64,000 bases of DNA from Arthrobacter sp. Soc17.1.1.1 (GCF_036867195.1 NZ_JBAJII010000001.1:3038001-3102000), one strand, 5' to 3'. Counted from the first letter of the stretch, positions 43,763 through 53,430 are shown. Program-made: numbers and translations. Notes: generated by a model from the sequence alone, not told the origin.

Positions 43763-45040
43763 ATGATCGAGGAACAGGTACGGGACAGGCTCAACTGGGC
43801 GGGCAACTACGAGTACCGCGCCCGGACGATCGAGCATCCGACCTCACTCTCCGACCTCCAGCGCGCAGTGGCAGGAGCCACACGTGTCAGCGCTCTCGGG
43901 TCGCGTCATTCCTTCAACGACATCGCCGACAGCCCCGGGATCCTCGTGTCCCTCGACGTCCTCGATCCCGCAGTCGACATCGACGAGGCCGCTCTGACCG
44001 TCATGGTCGGCGCCGGCGTCCGGTACGGCGTGCTCGCCGCGCATCTGCAGCAGCGCGGATACGCCCTGCACAACCTGGCGTCCCTCCCCCACATCTCGAT
44101 CGGCGGGGCCATCGCAACCGCCACCCACGGTTCCGGGAACAGGAACGGGAACCTCGCCACCGCCGTCGTCGGGCTCGAGCTCGTCACCGCCTCGGGCGAC
44201 GTCCTCAGCGTGACCAAGGGCGACGACGACTTCGACGGCATGGTGGTGGGCCTCGGCGCGCTCGGCGTCGTGCACCGCGTGACGCTGCGGATCGAGCCGA
44301 CGTTCGACGTCCGCCAGGACGTCTTCACGGACGTCCCGTGGGACGCGGTGCTGGCGGACTACGACGCCGCCACGTCCTCCGCCTACAGCGTCAGCCTGTT
44401 CACCGACTGGTCCGGCGACACCATCGTCCAGGCCTGGCTCAAGAGCCGGGTCGACAGCGGCTCCCCCGCGCCGTCGTCGTTCTACGGCGGGACGGCCGCG
44501 GACCGGCCGCTCCACATGGTCCCCGGCATGGCGGCCGACCACTGCACGCAGCAGTTGGGTGTCCCCGGCCCGTGGTCCGAGCGGCTCGCACACTTCCGGC
44601 TCGCCTTCACGCCCAGCAACGGCGATGAGCTGCAGACCGAGTACCTCGTGGGCCGGGAGCACGCCGTCGCGGCGATCGATGCCATGCGGACCCTCGCACC
44701 ACGCATCTCTCCCCTGCTGCAGGTATCCGAGGTGCGGTCGATGGCCGCCGACGAGTTGTGGCTCAGCAGCAACTACCGCCGCGACGGGATCGCACTCCAC
44801 TTCACGTGGAAGCCGATGCAGCCCGAGGTCGAGGCTCTCCTGCCCGAACTGGAGGCCGCACTGGCACCGTTCGCGGCACGTCCGCACTGGGGGAAGCTGT
44901 TCGCGGCCGACGCCGTCCAGCTCGCGCCGCTCTACCCCCGCTTCGACGACTTCAGGGCCCTCGCCCGACGCCTGGACCCCGAGGGGAAGTTCCGCAACGC
45001 CTTCCTCGACCGAACGGTGTTCGGGGACTCCGCCGGCTGA
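43763..45040 (+). CDS. FAD-linked alditol oxidase (AldO/xylitol-oxidase-like)
   Basis: A 425-residue FAD-dependent oxidase. VSALGSRHSFNDIAD contains the His that binds FAD covalently in AldO enzymes, LPHISIGGAIATATHGSG is the conserved FAD loop, and the C-terminal domain ends in FAARPHWGKLFA. AldO enzymes oxidise xylitol, sorbitol or arabitol at C1 with oxygen. The gene is divergent from the LacI gene and may share its operator, tying polyol oxidation to the arabinose operon. Confidence 0.85.
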   Translation: MIEEQVRDRLNWAGNYEYRARTIEHPTSLSDLQRAVAGATRVSALGSRHSFNDIADSPGILVSLDVLDPAVDIDEAALTVMVGAGVRYGVLAAHLQQRGYALHNLASLPHISIGGAIATATHGSGNRNGNLATAVVGLELVTASGDVLSVTKGDDDFDGMVVGLGALGVVHRVTLRIEPTFDVRQDVFTDVPWDAVLADYDAATSSAYSVSLFTDWSGDTIVQAWLKSRVDSGSPAPSSFYGGTAADRPLHMVPGMAADHCTQQLGVPGPWSERLAHFRLAFTPSNGDELQTEYLVGREHAVAAIDAMRTLAPRISPLLQVSEVRSMAADELWLSSNYRRDGIALHFTWKPMQPEVEALLPELEAALAPFAARPHWGKLFAADAVQLAPLYPRFDDFRALARRLDPEGKFRNAFLDRTVFGDSAG

Positions 45041-45062
45041 TCCCTCCCACGCCGCGGGACGC

Positions 45063-45098
45063 GGGACCGGCCGCTGCAGGAATCAGCCGGCCGGTCCC
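45063..45098. terminator. Bidirectional hairpin between convergent genes
   Basis: GGGACCGGCC (45063-45072) pairs perfectly with GGCCGGTCCC (45089-45098) around a 16-nt loop. It lies between the stop codons of the alditol oxidase and dehydrogenase-HAD genes, so it can serve both. Confidence 0.72.
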
Positions 45099-45120
45099 TT
45101 CGCACGTGGGCTACCGGCAA

Positions 45121-47457
45121 TCAGCCGGTGGCACCGGCGCTGACAGCGGGCTCCAGTGCGAGGAGTTCGAGCAGCTCCGACCAGGACTCGACGACCGCGA
45201 CGACTCCGACGTCCTCGAGCCGGCGTCGTCGTTCCTGGCGCTCCTCGGGTGCGACGAAGCAGACGTTGCCGATGGTGGGACACCCGGCGGCGACCGCCGA
45301 CGTCGCACCCGTCACCGAGTCCTCGATGGCGAGTGACGCATCGGCGGACACGCCGAGCTGCTCGAGGGCGAACAGGTACACCGCGGGGTCGGGCTTGCTG
45401 ACGGGCTCCGGCATCGAGTCCTCCGCACTGAACACCCGGTTCGCGGGGAAGAAACGCCCGAGGTCCGTGGCCTCGAAGGAGGCCTGGAGCCGCGAGGTGG
45501 CGCTCGAGCTGACCACGGCGAGCTCGAAGTGCCGGTCGAGTTCCTGCAGGGCGTGACTGATCTCCGTGTCGGGCTCGAGGGTGGCGCGCAGGTGCTCGCT
45601 CACCACGTGCTTCTCCTCCGAGATCCACTGCTCCAGCTCCTCGTCGCCGAACTGTCGGGCCGGACCGGGCCACTCGCTGTCCGGTTCGGTCAGCTCGGCG
45701 GCCACACGCCGGAAGTTCTTCCCGAGCGTCGCCTGGCGCAGTTCCTCCGGCTCGAAGCGGACGGGCACGCCGGCGTCCTCGGCGAGCCGGTTCGTGACGT
45801 CCGTGGACGCCTCGAAGGCGACCTCCTCGGAGGGGAACAGGTTGCCGTCCGCGTCGCACAGGATCACGCGGACGGCAGCCGGATCGAGGCGCGACGGGGC
45901 GGCCGCACCGGCAGAACCCATGCCCGCTCCGGAGGCGGCCCGGGCATCTGCACCTGCAGACGCATCGGAAGACGCATCGGTCTCGGCGTCGAGGACGGCA
46001 CGCGCTCCCCGGGCGTCCAGTTGGTCCACGAGCTCCTGCAGTTCCTCCACGATGTCCTTCCGGTCGGCGAGATCGGCGAAGACCGAGGCGTCGCCGATCC
46101 ACGCGTCGAACCGTCCGCCCTCGGCGAGGGGGCGCATCTCGTCGGCCCGGGCGTCCTGCACGTCGTACTCGGCCCCCTGCTCGTCGACGCCGCGCAGGTA
46201 GCGGAACCAGCCTGCGATGGTCAGCAGCAGCATCCGGTGGGCGCTGTCCTGATCGAGCGCCGCGAGCAGGGACGGCAGCACGTAGTCGGAGACCTTCGTG
46301 GAGCTGCGACGCGTGAGCCGCTCCAGCTGGTCCTCCATGGAGGCGTTCGACAGCCTCCCGAGCAGGGAGTCGCGGTACTCCCCGAGGTCGATCCCCGGGA
46401 TCGCCGGCAGGAGCGGGATGACCTCGTCCAGGAACGCGGTCAGGAAGCCGCGGACGACGTCGTCGGCCATGGCCTCCGCGGTGGTGCGGTACCCCAGGAG
46501 GAGGCCGTAGTACCCGAGAGCGCAGTGGCCGGCGTTCAGCAGGCGGGTCTTCATGAGTTCGAAGGGCTCGACGTCGTCGACGAAGTGCACGCCGACCTCG
46601 TCGAGGGGAGGCCGTCCGTTGCAGAAGGAGTCCTCGATGATCCACTGTGCGAAGGGTTCGGTGAGCACGGGCCAGGCGTCGTCGAGGCCGAACCGGTCCA
46701 CGACGGCGTCCCGCTCCCCGGGGGACGTGGTCGGGGTGATGCGGTCCACCATGCTCGAGGGGAACGCACCCTCGCGGTCGATCCAGTCGGCCAGGTCGGC
46801 GTCCCGTAGGCGGGCCAGGGAGACGACGGCGGTGCGCGCCACCTCGCCACCGCGCTGCATGTTGTCGCACGGCAGGACGGTGAACGGCGGGAGCCCCTGC
46901 TCGCGGCGGCGACGCAGGGCCTCGACGATGTAGCCGAACACGGTGGCGGGCCGCTCGGGGTGCGCGAGGTCCTCCGCGATGTCCTCGTCGTCAGCCTGGA
47001 ACTCCCCGGTCACGGGATCCACGTGGTAGCTGGAACCGGTAACTGTCAGGGTCACGAGCCGGGTGCGCTCGCTCGCGAGCGTGGCGAGGACGGCCTCGGG
47101 GTCCTCGGGCGCGTACAGGTAGTCGACCATGGAGCCGATGACGCGCGCGGAGTCCTCCTCCGCGCCCCGCTCGATGACGGTGTAGAGGTGGTCCTGCCGC
47201 TCGAGCATGTCCTTCATCTCCCGGCGGTGCAGGCCGACTCCGATCACGCCCCAGTCCATGGCGAGTCCCCTACCGGCCAGCTCGTCGAAATAGACACCCT
47301 GGTGGGCACGGTGGAATCCGCCGACCCCGAAGTGGACGACACCGTGGCGCAGGTCCGCGGGGTTGTACGCGGGGAGCTGCACCGGCAGGTCGGCGGTGTG
47401 GTGCTCGGGGTTCTCGAGGACTCGGGGCAGGGGTGTGGGCACAGGGCGGTCCGACAT
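45121..47457 (-). CDS. Mannitol-dehydrogenase / HAD-phosphatase fusion
   Basis: A 778-residue two-part protein. Residues about 30-500 are a long-chain mannitol dehydrogenase (VHFGVGGFHRAHQGVYFDEL, DNMQRGGEVA, KTRLLNAGHCALGY), which reduces fructose or related keto-sugars. Residues about 525-770 are a HAD hydrolase of the beta-phosphoglucomutase branch with all motifs: DADGN (nucleophile Asp535, Asp537), SSSAT, KPDP and EDS. An Ala/Gly-rich linker joins them. ATG 47457 follows AAGGAG. The pairing resembles mannitol-1-phosphate dehydrogenase/phosphatase fusions (Acinetobacter MtlD), but those have the HAD part first. The product is thus perhaps a free polyol from a phosphate. Confidence 0.88.
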   Translation of the reverse strand: MSDRPVPTPLPRVLENPEHHTADLPVQLPAYNPADLRHGVVHFGVGGFHRAHQGVYFDELAGRGLAMDWGVIGVGLHRREMKDMLERQDHLYTVIERGAEEDSARVIGSMVDYLYAPEDPEAVLATLASERTRLVTLTVTGSSYHVDPVTGEFQADDEDIAEDLAHPERPATVFGYIVEALRRRREQGLPPFTVLPCDNMQRGGEVARTAVVSLARLRDADLADWIDREGAFPSSMVDRITPTTSPGERDAVVDRFGLDDAWPVLTEPFAQWIIEDSFCNGRPPLDEVGVHFVDDVEPFELMKTRLLNAGHCALGYYGLLLGYRTTAEAMADDVVRGFLTAFLDEVIPLLPAIPGIDLGEYRDSLLGRLSNASMEDQLERLTRRSSTKVSDYVLPSLLAALDQDSAHRMLLLTIAGWFRYLRGVDEQGAEYDVQDARADEMRPLAEGGRFDAWIGDASVFADLADRKDIVEELQELVDQLDARGARAVLDAETDASSDASAGADARAASGAGMGSAGAAAPSRLDPAAVRVILCDADGNLFPSEEVAFEASTDVTNRLAEDAGVPVRFEPEELRQATLGKNFRRVAAELTEPDSEWPGPARQFGDEELEQWISEEKHVVSEHLRATLEPDTEISHALQELDRHFELAVVSSSATSRLQASFEATDLGRFFPANRVFSAEDSMPEPVSKPDPAVYLFALEQLGVSADASLAIEDSVTGATSAVAAGCPTIGNVCFVAPEERQERRRRLEDVGVVAVVESWSELLELLALEPAVSAGATG

Positions 47458-47594
47458 AGCGGCTCCTTCTGGAAGTACTCCGAAGGGCCGCTGCTAACCC
47501 GTCCGTCTGTCATTCCAGCGTAGGGACGCCGGCGACACCGCTACAACCGCCCCCGGCGCGATCAAGATCACACGCAGGGCCCCGGCCACGCGTG

Positions 47595-48470
47595 CTAGTG
47601 CTTGCGGGTCAGCCAGCTCCAGTGGGCGAGCGTGCGCAGGCGGATCAGGAGCGCCCGTGACTGCTCCGGGCCATACGGCAGGATCGGGATGGCCTTGGTC
47701 ATGTCCACCGAGGCTTCGTCCATCGCCGTCCTCGTCACACGGATGGCGCTGCGCATCTTGTTCATCTGCGTGATGACCTCCTGCACGGCGACCGGCTCCC
47801 CGTGACCGGGGACGAAGACGTCGTAGAGGTCCTCGAGCGCTACCATTTTGCCGAGCGTCCGCACCCAGTCGACGGGGAAGGAGTCCTCGAAGACAGGGTC
47901 CGAGCCCTCCTCCACGAGATCGCCCGTGAAAAGGACGTTCCCGGCGCCGATCAGCAGGTCGTGGTCCGTGTGCCCCCGTCCGAGGTGGAACAGCGTCACC
48001 GAGACACCGCCGAGATCGAGGTCCACGGGCTTGCCCTCCACCAGGCGGTTGGCCGGCAGGATGGCGGCGTGTAGGCCCTCGCCCGCTCCCATGGCCGGCT
48101 CGACGGCGGCGACCAGCGCCCGCTGCTCCTCGCCGTTCTCGGCCTGGACGGCACTGCATCGCGACGTCGCCCAGAACTCCTCGACGCCCTGCGCGGCGAA
48201 GTAGCTGTTCCCGAAGAAGTGGTCGGCATGGGCGTGCGTGTTGACGACGATCAGCGGCAGCGCCGTGACGTCGCGGACGTGGGAGTACACCTCGGCGGCG
48301 CTGACCGGTCCGGCGCCGGTGTCCACGACGAGCGCCTTCTCCGTGCCGACCACGAGACCGACGTTCATCCGGAACCCGGTCCGGAGCACGTAGATGCCCG
48401 GTCCGAGCTCGCGCCAGGGGCTGCGGGTCTCGGCGCTGGGGACGTCGGCGCTGGGGACGTCGGTGCTCAT
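47595..48470 (-). CDS. MBL-fold metallo-hydrolase
   Basis: A 291-residue metallo-beta-lactamase-fold protein. The metal motif is NTHAHADHFFGN, the second histidine is in GRGHTDHD and the Asp is in LFTGDLVEEG, with a C-terminal His in VPGHGEP. ATG 48470 follows GAGGAA. The substrate is unknown; it lies next to the polyol fusion gene but has a separate start region. Confidence 0.82.
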   Translation of the reverse strand: MSTDVPSADVPSAETRSPWRELGPGIYVLRTGFRMNVGLVVGTEKALVVDTGAGPVSAAEVYSHVRDVTALPLIVVNTHAHADHFFGNSYFAAQGVEEFWATSRCSAVQAENGEEQRALVAAVEPAMGAGEGLHAAILPANRLVEGKPVDLDLGGVSVTLFHLGRGHTDHDLLIGAGNVLFTGDLVEEGSDPVFEDSFPVDWVRTLGKMVALEDLYDVFVPGHGEPVAVQEVITQMNKMRSAIRVTRTAMDEASVDMTKAIPILPYGPEQSRALLIRLRTLAHWSWLTRKH

Positions 48471-48602
48471 GGGTTCCTCTCGCTGGCGGCAGGGGTTCCA
48501 GTCTAGGTGGGCATCCCCCGCCACCGATCACCCGGCATCCCGGCGCGTACCAGCGCGTTTCTGCGCGGGCACCGGTCAGGCGACGACGGCGTCCGGCGTC
48601 GG

Positions 48603-49196
48603 TCAGGGACGCTCCGGGACGCGGAAGATCGGCAGCGCGATGTTGATCAGCGGGCCGATGAGCAGCGCGAAGGCCACGGTGCCCAGACCGACCGACCCGC
48701 CGAGCAGCCAGCCGAGTACCAGCACCGTCCCCTCGATCGCCGTCCGGACGAGCCAGATGGGCAGGCCGAACCGGGCATGGAGGCCTGTCATGAGACCGTC
48801 ACGCGGACCCGGACCCAGCCTGGCCCCGATGTAGAGCCCGCTCGCGACCGCCAGCAGCACCAGTCCACCCGTGAACAGGAGGATCCGGGCCCAGAGCGGC
48901 GCCGGTTCATCCAGGAGCGCCAGCCCCACCTCGGCGCTCGGCCCCACCAGCAGGACGTTGAGGACGGTCCCGATCCCGGGACGCTGCCTCAGCGGTATCC
49001 AGAGCAGCAGCACGATCAGCCCGATGATGTTGGTCATGAACCCGAAGGGGATGCCGGTCTGCAGCGATCCGCCCTGGCCCAGGACGTCCCATGGCGACAC
49101 TCCGAGCGTGGCACGGATCATCATGGCGAGCGAGAGGCCGTAGAGGAACACGCCGATGAGGAGCTGCAGGCCACGCCGGGCACCGAGGAAGGTCAT
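48603..49196 (-). CDS. YczE/YitT-like membrane protein
   Basis: A 197-residue integral membrane protein with about five hydrophobic segments, of the YczE type (GVFLYGLSLAMMIRATLGVSPWDVL, GLYIGARLGPGPRDGLMTGL). It is divergent from a MocR-family regulator, as in Bacillus where yczR (MocR) and yczE are paired. The transported or sensed compound is not known. Confidence 0.8.
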   Translation of the reverse strand: MTFLGARRGLQLLIGVFLYGLSLAMMIRATLGVSPWDVLGQGGSLQTGIPFGFMTNIIGLIVLLLWIPLRQRPGIGTVLNVLLVGPSAEVGLALLDEPAPLWARILLFTGGLVLLAVASGLYIGARLGPGPRDGLMTGLHARFGLPIWLVRTAIEGTVLVLGWLLGGSVGLGTVAFALLIGPLINIALPIFRVPERP

Positions 49197-49215
49197 GGAT
49201 CCAGTAGATCGGCTG

Positions 49216-49240
49216 ATTGGACTTACTTCAAGAGGCCAAT
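49216..49240. promoter_or_regulatory. Inverted repeat between the YczE and MocR genes
   Basis: ATTGGACTT (49216 on) and its inverted partner in AAGAGGCCAAT (ending 49240) lie in the 61-bp divergent gap, reading TTGGMCTT on each strand. The site may bind the MocR regulator, which usually controls its divergent neighbour. Confidence 0.5.
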
Positions 49241-49257
49241 TGTGTCATCGTGGCCTC

Positions 49258-50667
49258 ATGATCGTTCTCCCGACCCGCAGGCTCGCCCTGGAGCTCGGCA
49301 CCTGGCGTACGTCCGGACCCGCCTATGTCGCCCTCGCAGACCGCATCAGGCTGCTCGCCCTCGACGGGCGGATCCCGCTGGGTACACGCCTCCCGGCCGA
49401 GCGGGAGCTCGCTGCGCACCTGGGGGTCAGCAGGACACTGGTGGCCGCCGCGTATGCACGCCTGCGGTCGGCGGGCTACCTGGAGAGCACACGGGGCTCG
49501 GGCAGCGTGGTCGCCATGCCGGGGCGGGGCGCGCCGGACCTCGACGGCGGCGACGGCGTGGTCCTCGACTTCAGCAAGGCGGCGCTCCCGGCAGCACCGC
49601 AGGTGGGCGAGGCGGCAGCCAGGGCTGCGCGGGACCTCCCCGCCTACCTGAACGGCAACGGCTACGACCCGCTCGGGCTCCCCCGGCTGCGCCAGGCCCT
49701 CGCCGACAGGTACTCGGCGCGCGGCGTCCCCACGTCTCCCGGTCAGATCATGGTGACCCTCGGTGCACAGCACGCCATCTCGCTCCTTGCGCGCTTGCTC
49801 CTGACCCCGGCCGGCACCGCGCTCGTCGAGGCGCCCAGCTATCCGCACGCCTACGAGGCACTCCGCTCGGCAGGTCGTCGCCTCGTCCCGGTGTCCGTCG
49901 ATGCCGCGCGCGGCTGGGACGACGACGGCCTCGAGCAGGCGTTCCGGCAGGGGCGCCCGACCGTCGCCTACGTGATGCCGGACTTCCACAATCCGACCGG
50001 CGCCGTCATGCCCGCCGACCAGCGCGCGCGGCTGATGGCGGCCGCCCGGCGACAGGACACCGTCGTCGTCGCCGACGAGACGATGGCCGAGTTGCGGATC
50101 GACGGCGACGCCCTGCCGCCCCTCGCCGCCTTCGGCCCCGCCGTGCTGATCGGCTCGATGGGCAAGACCGTGTGGGGCGGACTGCGGATCGGCTGGATCA
50201 GGGCGGACGAGGGCCTGATCCGCAGGCTCGTGCAGTCCCGGTACGCGCAGGACCTCGGCACACCCGTCCTCGAGCAGCTCATCGCCCTCGACCTGCTCGG
50301 CAGCTACGACCAGCTGCTGCGGTTCCGCGCACGGCAGCTCGCCGAGGGGCGCGACCGGCTCGAGGAACTCCTCCGTGACGTGCTGCCGGGATGGGAGGTC
50401 CCGCACGTCGGGGGCGGCCTCTCCACATGGGTGAACCTCGGCGCGCCGGTCAGCTCACAGCTGGCGCTCGCCGCCCGCGACCGCGGGCTGCTGCTGGGTG
50501 CCGGACCGCGCTTCGGGATCGACGGCGTCTTCGAGCGGTTCCTGCGTGTCCCGTTCAGCTACCCGACCGAGGACACACGCCTGGCCGTCGGGATCCTCGC
50601 GACCGCGTGGCGGTCGCTCGATGATCGGGCTCCGACCCGCACCGATTTCGCGCCGGCACTCGTGTAA
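49258..50667 (+). CDS. MocR-family PLP-dependent transcriptional regulator
   Basis: A 469-residue MocR regulator. The N-terminal GntR-type HTH is IPLGTRLPAERELAAHLGVSRTLVAAAY and the rest is a type I aminotransferase-like domain (LGAQHAISL, DFHNPTGAVMP) with the PLP Lys in GSMGKTVWGG. ATG 49258 was chosen. It probably senses a PLP-reactive amine and controls yczE. Confidence 0.87.
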   Translation: MIVLPTRRLALELGTWRTSGPAYVALADRIRLLALDGRIPLGTRLPAERELAAHLGVSRTLVAAAYARLRSAGYLESTRGSGSVVAMPGRGAPDLDGGDGVVLDFSKAALPAAPQVGEAAARAARDLPAYLNGNGYDPLGLPRLRQALADRYSARGVPTSPGQIMVTLGAQHAISLLARLLLTPAGTALVEAPSYPHAYEALRSAGRRLVPVSVDAARGWDDDGLEQAFRQGRPTVAYVMPDFHNPTGAVMPADQRARLMAAARRQDTVVVADETMAELRIDGDALPPLAAFGPAVLIGSMGKTVWGGLRIGWIRADEGLIRRLVQSRYAQDLGTPVLEQLIALDLLGSYDQLLRFRARQLAEGRDRLEELLRDVLPGWEVPHVGGGLSTWVNLGAPVSSQLALAARDRGLLLGAGPRFGIDGVFERFLRVPFSYPTEDTRLAVGILATAWRSLDDRAPTRTDFAPALV

Positions 50668-50693
50668 CCGGCCCTACCTGGCCGGCCGCCCGG

Positions 50694-53231
50694 TCAGGCC
50701 GCTGGTCGGCCGCCGTCGGGACCGGCTCCGAGATACGCCGCCAGGTAGCGGGCCGTGACGCTGGTCCCGGCGTCGAGCGCTGCCACGTCCCGGGGCGTGC
50801 CGGTCGCGACGATGTTGCCACCCGCCGACCCACCGCCGGGGCCGAGGTCGATCACCCAGTCGGCCGCAGCGACGACCGCCATGGTGTGCTCGACGACGAC
50901 CACCGTGTTGCCGGCCTCCACGAGCTTCCGCAGCTGCCCGAGGAGCAGGACGACGTCCGCGGGATGCAGGCCCGTGGTCGGTTCGTCCAGCAGGTACAGG
51001 GTGTGTCCGCGCCGTGCACGCTGCAGTTCGGTTGCGAGTTTGATGCGCTGGGCCTCGCCACCCGACAGCTCGGTGGCCGGCTGCCCGAGGCGCAGGTACC
51101 CCAGCCCCACATCCCTGAGGGTGGCGAGCGAACGTGCCACGCCGGGGAGGTCCTCGAAGAACGGGGCGGCGTCGTCGACCGTCATCGCGAGGACGTCCGC
51201 GATGGTACGCCCCCGCAGCGACACGGTCAGCGTCTCCTCGTTGTACCGGGCGCCGTGGCACACCGGGCAGGGACCGTAGCTCCCGGGGAGGAACAGGAGT
51301 TCCACCGCCACGAAGCCCTCGCCCTGGCAGGTCTCGCACCGGCCGCCCTGCACATTGAAGGAGAAGCGGCCCGCACCGAAACCCTTCGACCGCGCCTCGG
51401 GCGTTGCCGCGAAGGCCTTCCGTACCGCGTCGAACAGTCCCGTGTAGGTGGCGAGGTTCGAGCGTGGCGTCCGCCCGATCGGCTTCTGGTCCACGCTGAC
51501 CAGGCGGTCGATGTCCTCGACGCCGTGAAGTCGCCCCACGACGGTGGTCGCCGCGTCGTCGTCGTCGGCCGTCCCGCCGTCGCTCGGCGTCTCGTCCCGC
51601 ACCCGGGCGCCGACCGTCTCCGCGAGCACCTTGCCGACCAGCGTGGATTTGCCCGAGCCCGAGACGCCGGTCACGGCGGTCAGGACCCCCACCGGGACGT
51701 CGGCGTCGAGCCCCCGCAGGTTGTGGCGGTGGATCCCTTCGAGGCGCAGCCAGCCGGCCGGCTCACGCGGTTCCCGCGATGCGGCACCGTCGGACGCGGT
51801 CCGGGCGAGGAAGGGGGCCGTCGCTGACCCGGACACACCGGCGAGCCCGTCGGCGGGTCCGCTGTAGACGATGGTGCCGCCACCCTCCCCCGCCGCAGGA
51901 CCGACGTCGACGATCCAGTCCGAGCGCCGTACGACGTCCATGTTGTGCTCCACCACGAACACGGAGTTCCCGGCGTCCTTGAGGGCTTCGAGGACGGCCA
52001 GGAGCGGCTCGACGTCGGCCGGGTGCAGGCCCGCGGACGGTTCGTCGAGCACGTAGACCACGCCGAAGAGGCCGGACCGCAGTTGCGTGGCGATCCGCAG
52101 GCGCTGCATCTCGCCCGGTGAGAGGGTGGGTGTCGCCCGGCCGAGGCTTAGGTACCCGAGCCCGAGGTCCACCAGGACACCGAGCCGCTGGACGAGGTCC
52201 CTGCTGATTGTGACCGACACCTCCGTGCCCTCACCCGAGGTGGAGGAGCGGTACGCGGCGGTGGGGTGCTCGAGCGTCGCAGCAGGTTCCAGGTGTGCGG
52301 CCAGGTCCTCCAGCGGCAGGGCGTTGGCCTCGGAGATCGGGAGCCCGCCGAACGTCACGGCGAGCGCTTCGGGCCGCAGTCCGCTGCCGCCGCACAGGCC
52401 GCAGGGGCCGGACTCCATGAACGGCAGCACGCGGTCACGCATCTGCTGGCTCTGGGAGTCGTGCAGGGTGTGCATGACATAGCTCTTCGCGCTCCAGAAC
52501 CGTCCCTTGTAGGGTTTGGCCACGCGGTCGCGCTGCGGGGTGACCTGCACCACCGGCTGCTCCTCGGTGAAAAGGAGCCAGGTGCGTGCCTCCTCCGGGA
52601 GTTCGCGCCATGGGACGTCGATGTCGTAGCCGAGTTCGCTCACGACGTCGCGCAGGTTCTTTCCCTGCCAGGCGCCGGGCCAGGCGGCGATGGCGCCCTC
52701 GCGGATGGTCAGGGACGGGTCCGGGACGAGCGTCTTCTCCGTGACGTCACGCGCCACCCCGAGGCCATGGCAGCGCGGGCAGGCACCGGCAGCGGTGTTG
52801 GGCGAGAAGGCGTCGGATTCCAGCCTGTCCGGGGCGCTCGCGGGATAGGTCCCTGCGCGGGAATACAGCATCCGGAGCGAGTTGGAGAGCGTGGTCAGGG
52901 TGCCGACGGTGGAGCGCACACTCGGCGTCCCGCGGCGCTGCTGCAGGGCGACGGCGGGCGGGAGTCCGGTGATGGAGGCGACGTGCGGCATGTTCCCCTG
53001 CTGGAGGAGCCTGCGCGCATAGGGTGCGACCGATTCGAGGTACCGGCGCTGGGCCTCCGCATAGATGGTGCCGAAGGCCAGCGAGGACTTCCCGGAGCCG
53101 GACACACCCGTGAAGGCCACGACGGCGTCCCGGGGGCAGTCGACGTCGACGCCGCGCAGGTTGTTCTCGCTGGCACCTTGGACCCGGACGAATCTGTCGC
53201 GGGTACTCGTGTCCGAGGGGAGGCTGTTCAT
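50694..53231 (-). CDS. UvrA-like ABC ATPase (class II, UvrA2 type)
   Basis: An 845-residue duplicated ABC ATPase. Two Walker A motifs are visible (TGVSGSGKSSLAFG and [14 protein letters not shown]), two signature motifs (LSPGEMQR and ELSGGEAQR), and zinc Cys pairs (CPRCHG, CGLCGG, CETCQG, CPVCHG). It is shorter than UvrA proper (about 950 residues) because the UvrB-binding region is reduced, a class II feature. Such proteins have been tied to drug resistance and DNA-damage tolerance. ATG 53231 is chosen; ribosome site is weak, so the start could be upstream. Confidence 0.85.
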   Translation of the reverse strand: MNSLPSDTSTRDRFVRVQGASENNLRGVDVDCPRDAVVAFTGVSGSGKSSLAFGTIYAEAQRRYLESVAPYARRLLQQGNMPHVASITGLPPAVALQQRRGTPSVRSTVGTLTTLSNSLRMLYSRAGTYPASAPDRLESDAFSPNTAAGACPRCHGLGVARDVTEKTLVPDPSLTIREGAIAAWPGAWQGKNLRDVVSELGYDIDVPWRELPEEARTWLLFTEEQPVVQVTPQRDRVAKPYKGRFWSAKSYVMHTLHDSQSQQMRDRVLPFMESGPCGLCGGSGLRPEALAVTFGGLPISEANALPLEDLAAHLEPAATLEHPTAAYRSSTSGEGTEVSVTISRDLVQRLGVLVDLGLGYLSLGRATPTLSPGEMQRLRIATQLRSGLFGVVYVLDEPSAGLHPADVEPLLAVLEALKDAGNSVFVVEHNMDVVRRSDWIVDVGPAAGEGGGTIVYSGPADGLAGVSGSATAPFLARTASDGAASREPREPAGWLRLEGIHRHNLRGLDADVPVGVLTAVTGVSGSGKSTLVGKVLAETVGARVRDETPSDGGTADDDDAATTVVGRLHGVEDIDRLVSVDQKPIGRTPRSNLATYTGLFDAVRKAFAATPEARSKGFGAGRFSFNVQGGRCETCQGEGFVAVELLFLPGSYGPCPVCHGARYNEETLTVSLRGRTIADVLAMTVDDAAPFFEDLPGVARSLATLRDVGLGYLRLGQPATELSGGEAQRIKLATELQRARRGHTLYLLDEPTTGLHPADVVLLLGQLRKLVEAGNTVVVVEHTMAVVAAADWVIDLGPGGGSAGGNIVATGTPRDVAALDAGTSVTARYLAAYLGAGPDGGRPAA

Positions 53232-53387
53232 CGATTCGATCACCAACCCCACCCTACGGTCGACGGGGAGCAGGGAACGCACGGGCGGGAGGGAACCGGC
53301 GGGAGCAAGCAGACGCGAGCACGCAGGCGGGAGGAGGCGGTGGATCCGTCGGACGGGGAGGCACCGCGGCGGCCCCGGACGACAAGA

Positions 53388-53430
53388 CAGCGGCCGTGGT
53401 GCGCACAGGGAGTGCGCACCACGGCCGCTG
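53388..53430 (-). terminator. Strong hairpin terminator after the CHRD gene
   Basis: A perfect 19-bp inverted repeat (53388-53406 and 53412-53430, beginning CAGCGGCCGTGGT) with a 5-nt loop AGGGA. It lies between the CHRD stop and the UvrA-like start, in minus-strand orientation, with a T-rich tail TGTCTTGTC downstream on that strand. Confidence 0.85.

Noticed and set aside
53232..53387. A possible sortase gene next to the CHRD gene
   Set aside because: The gap before the UvrA-like gene is too short and no sortase TLxTC motif is present in any frame.
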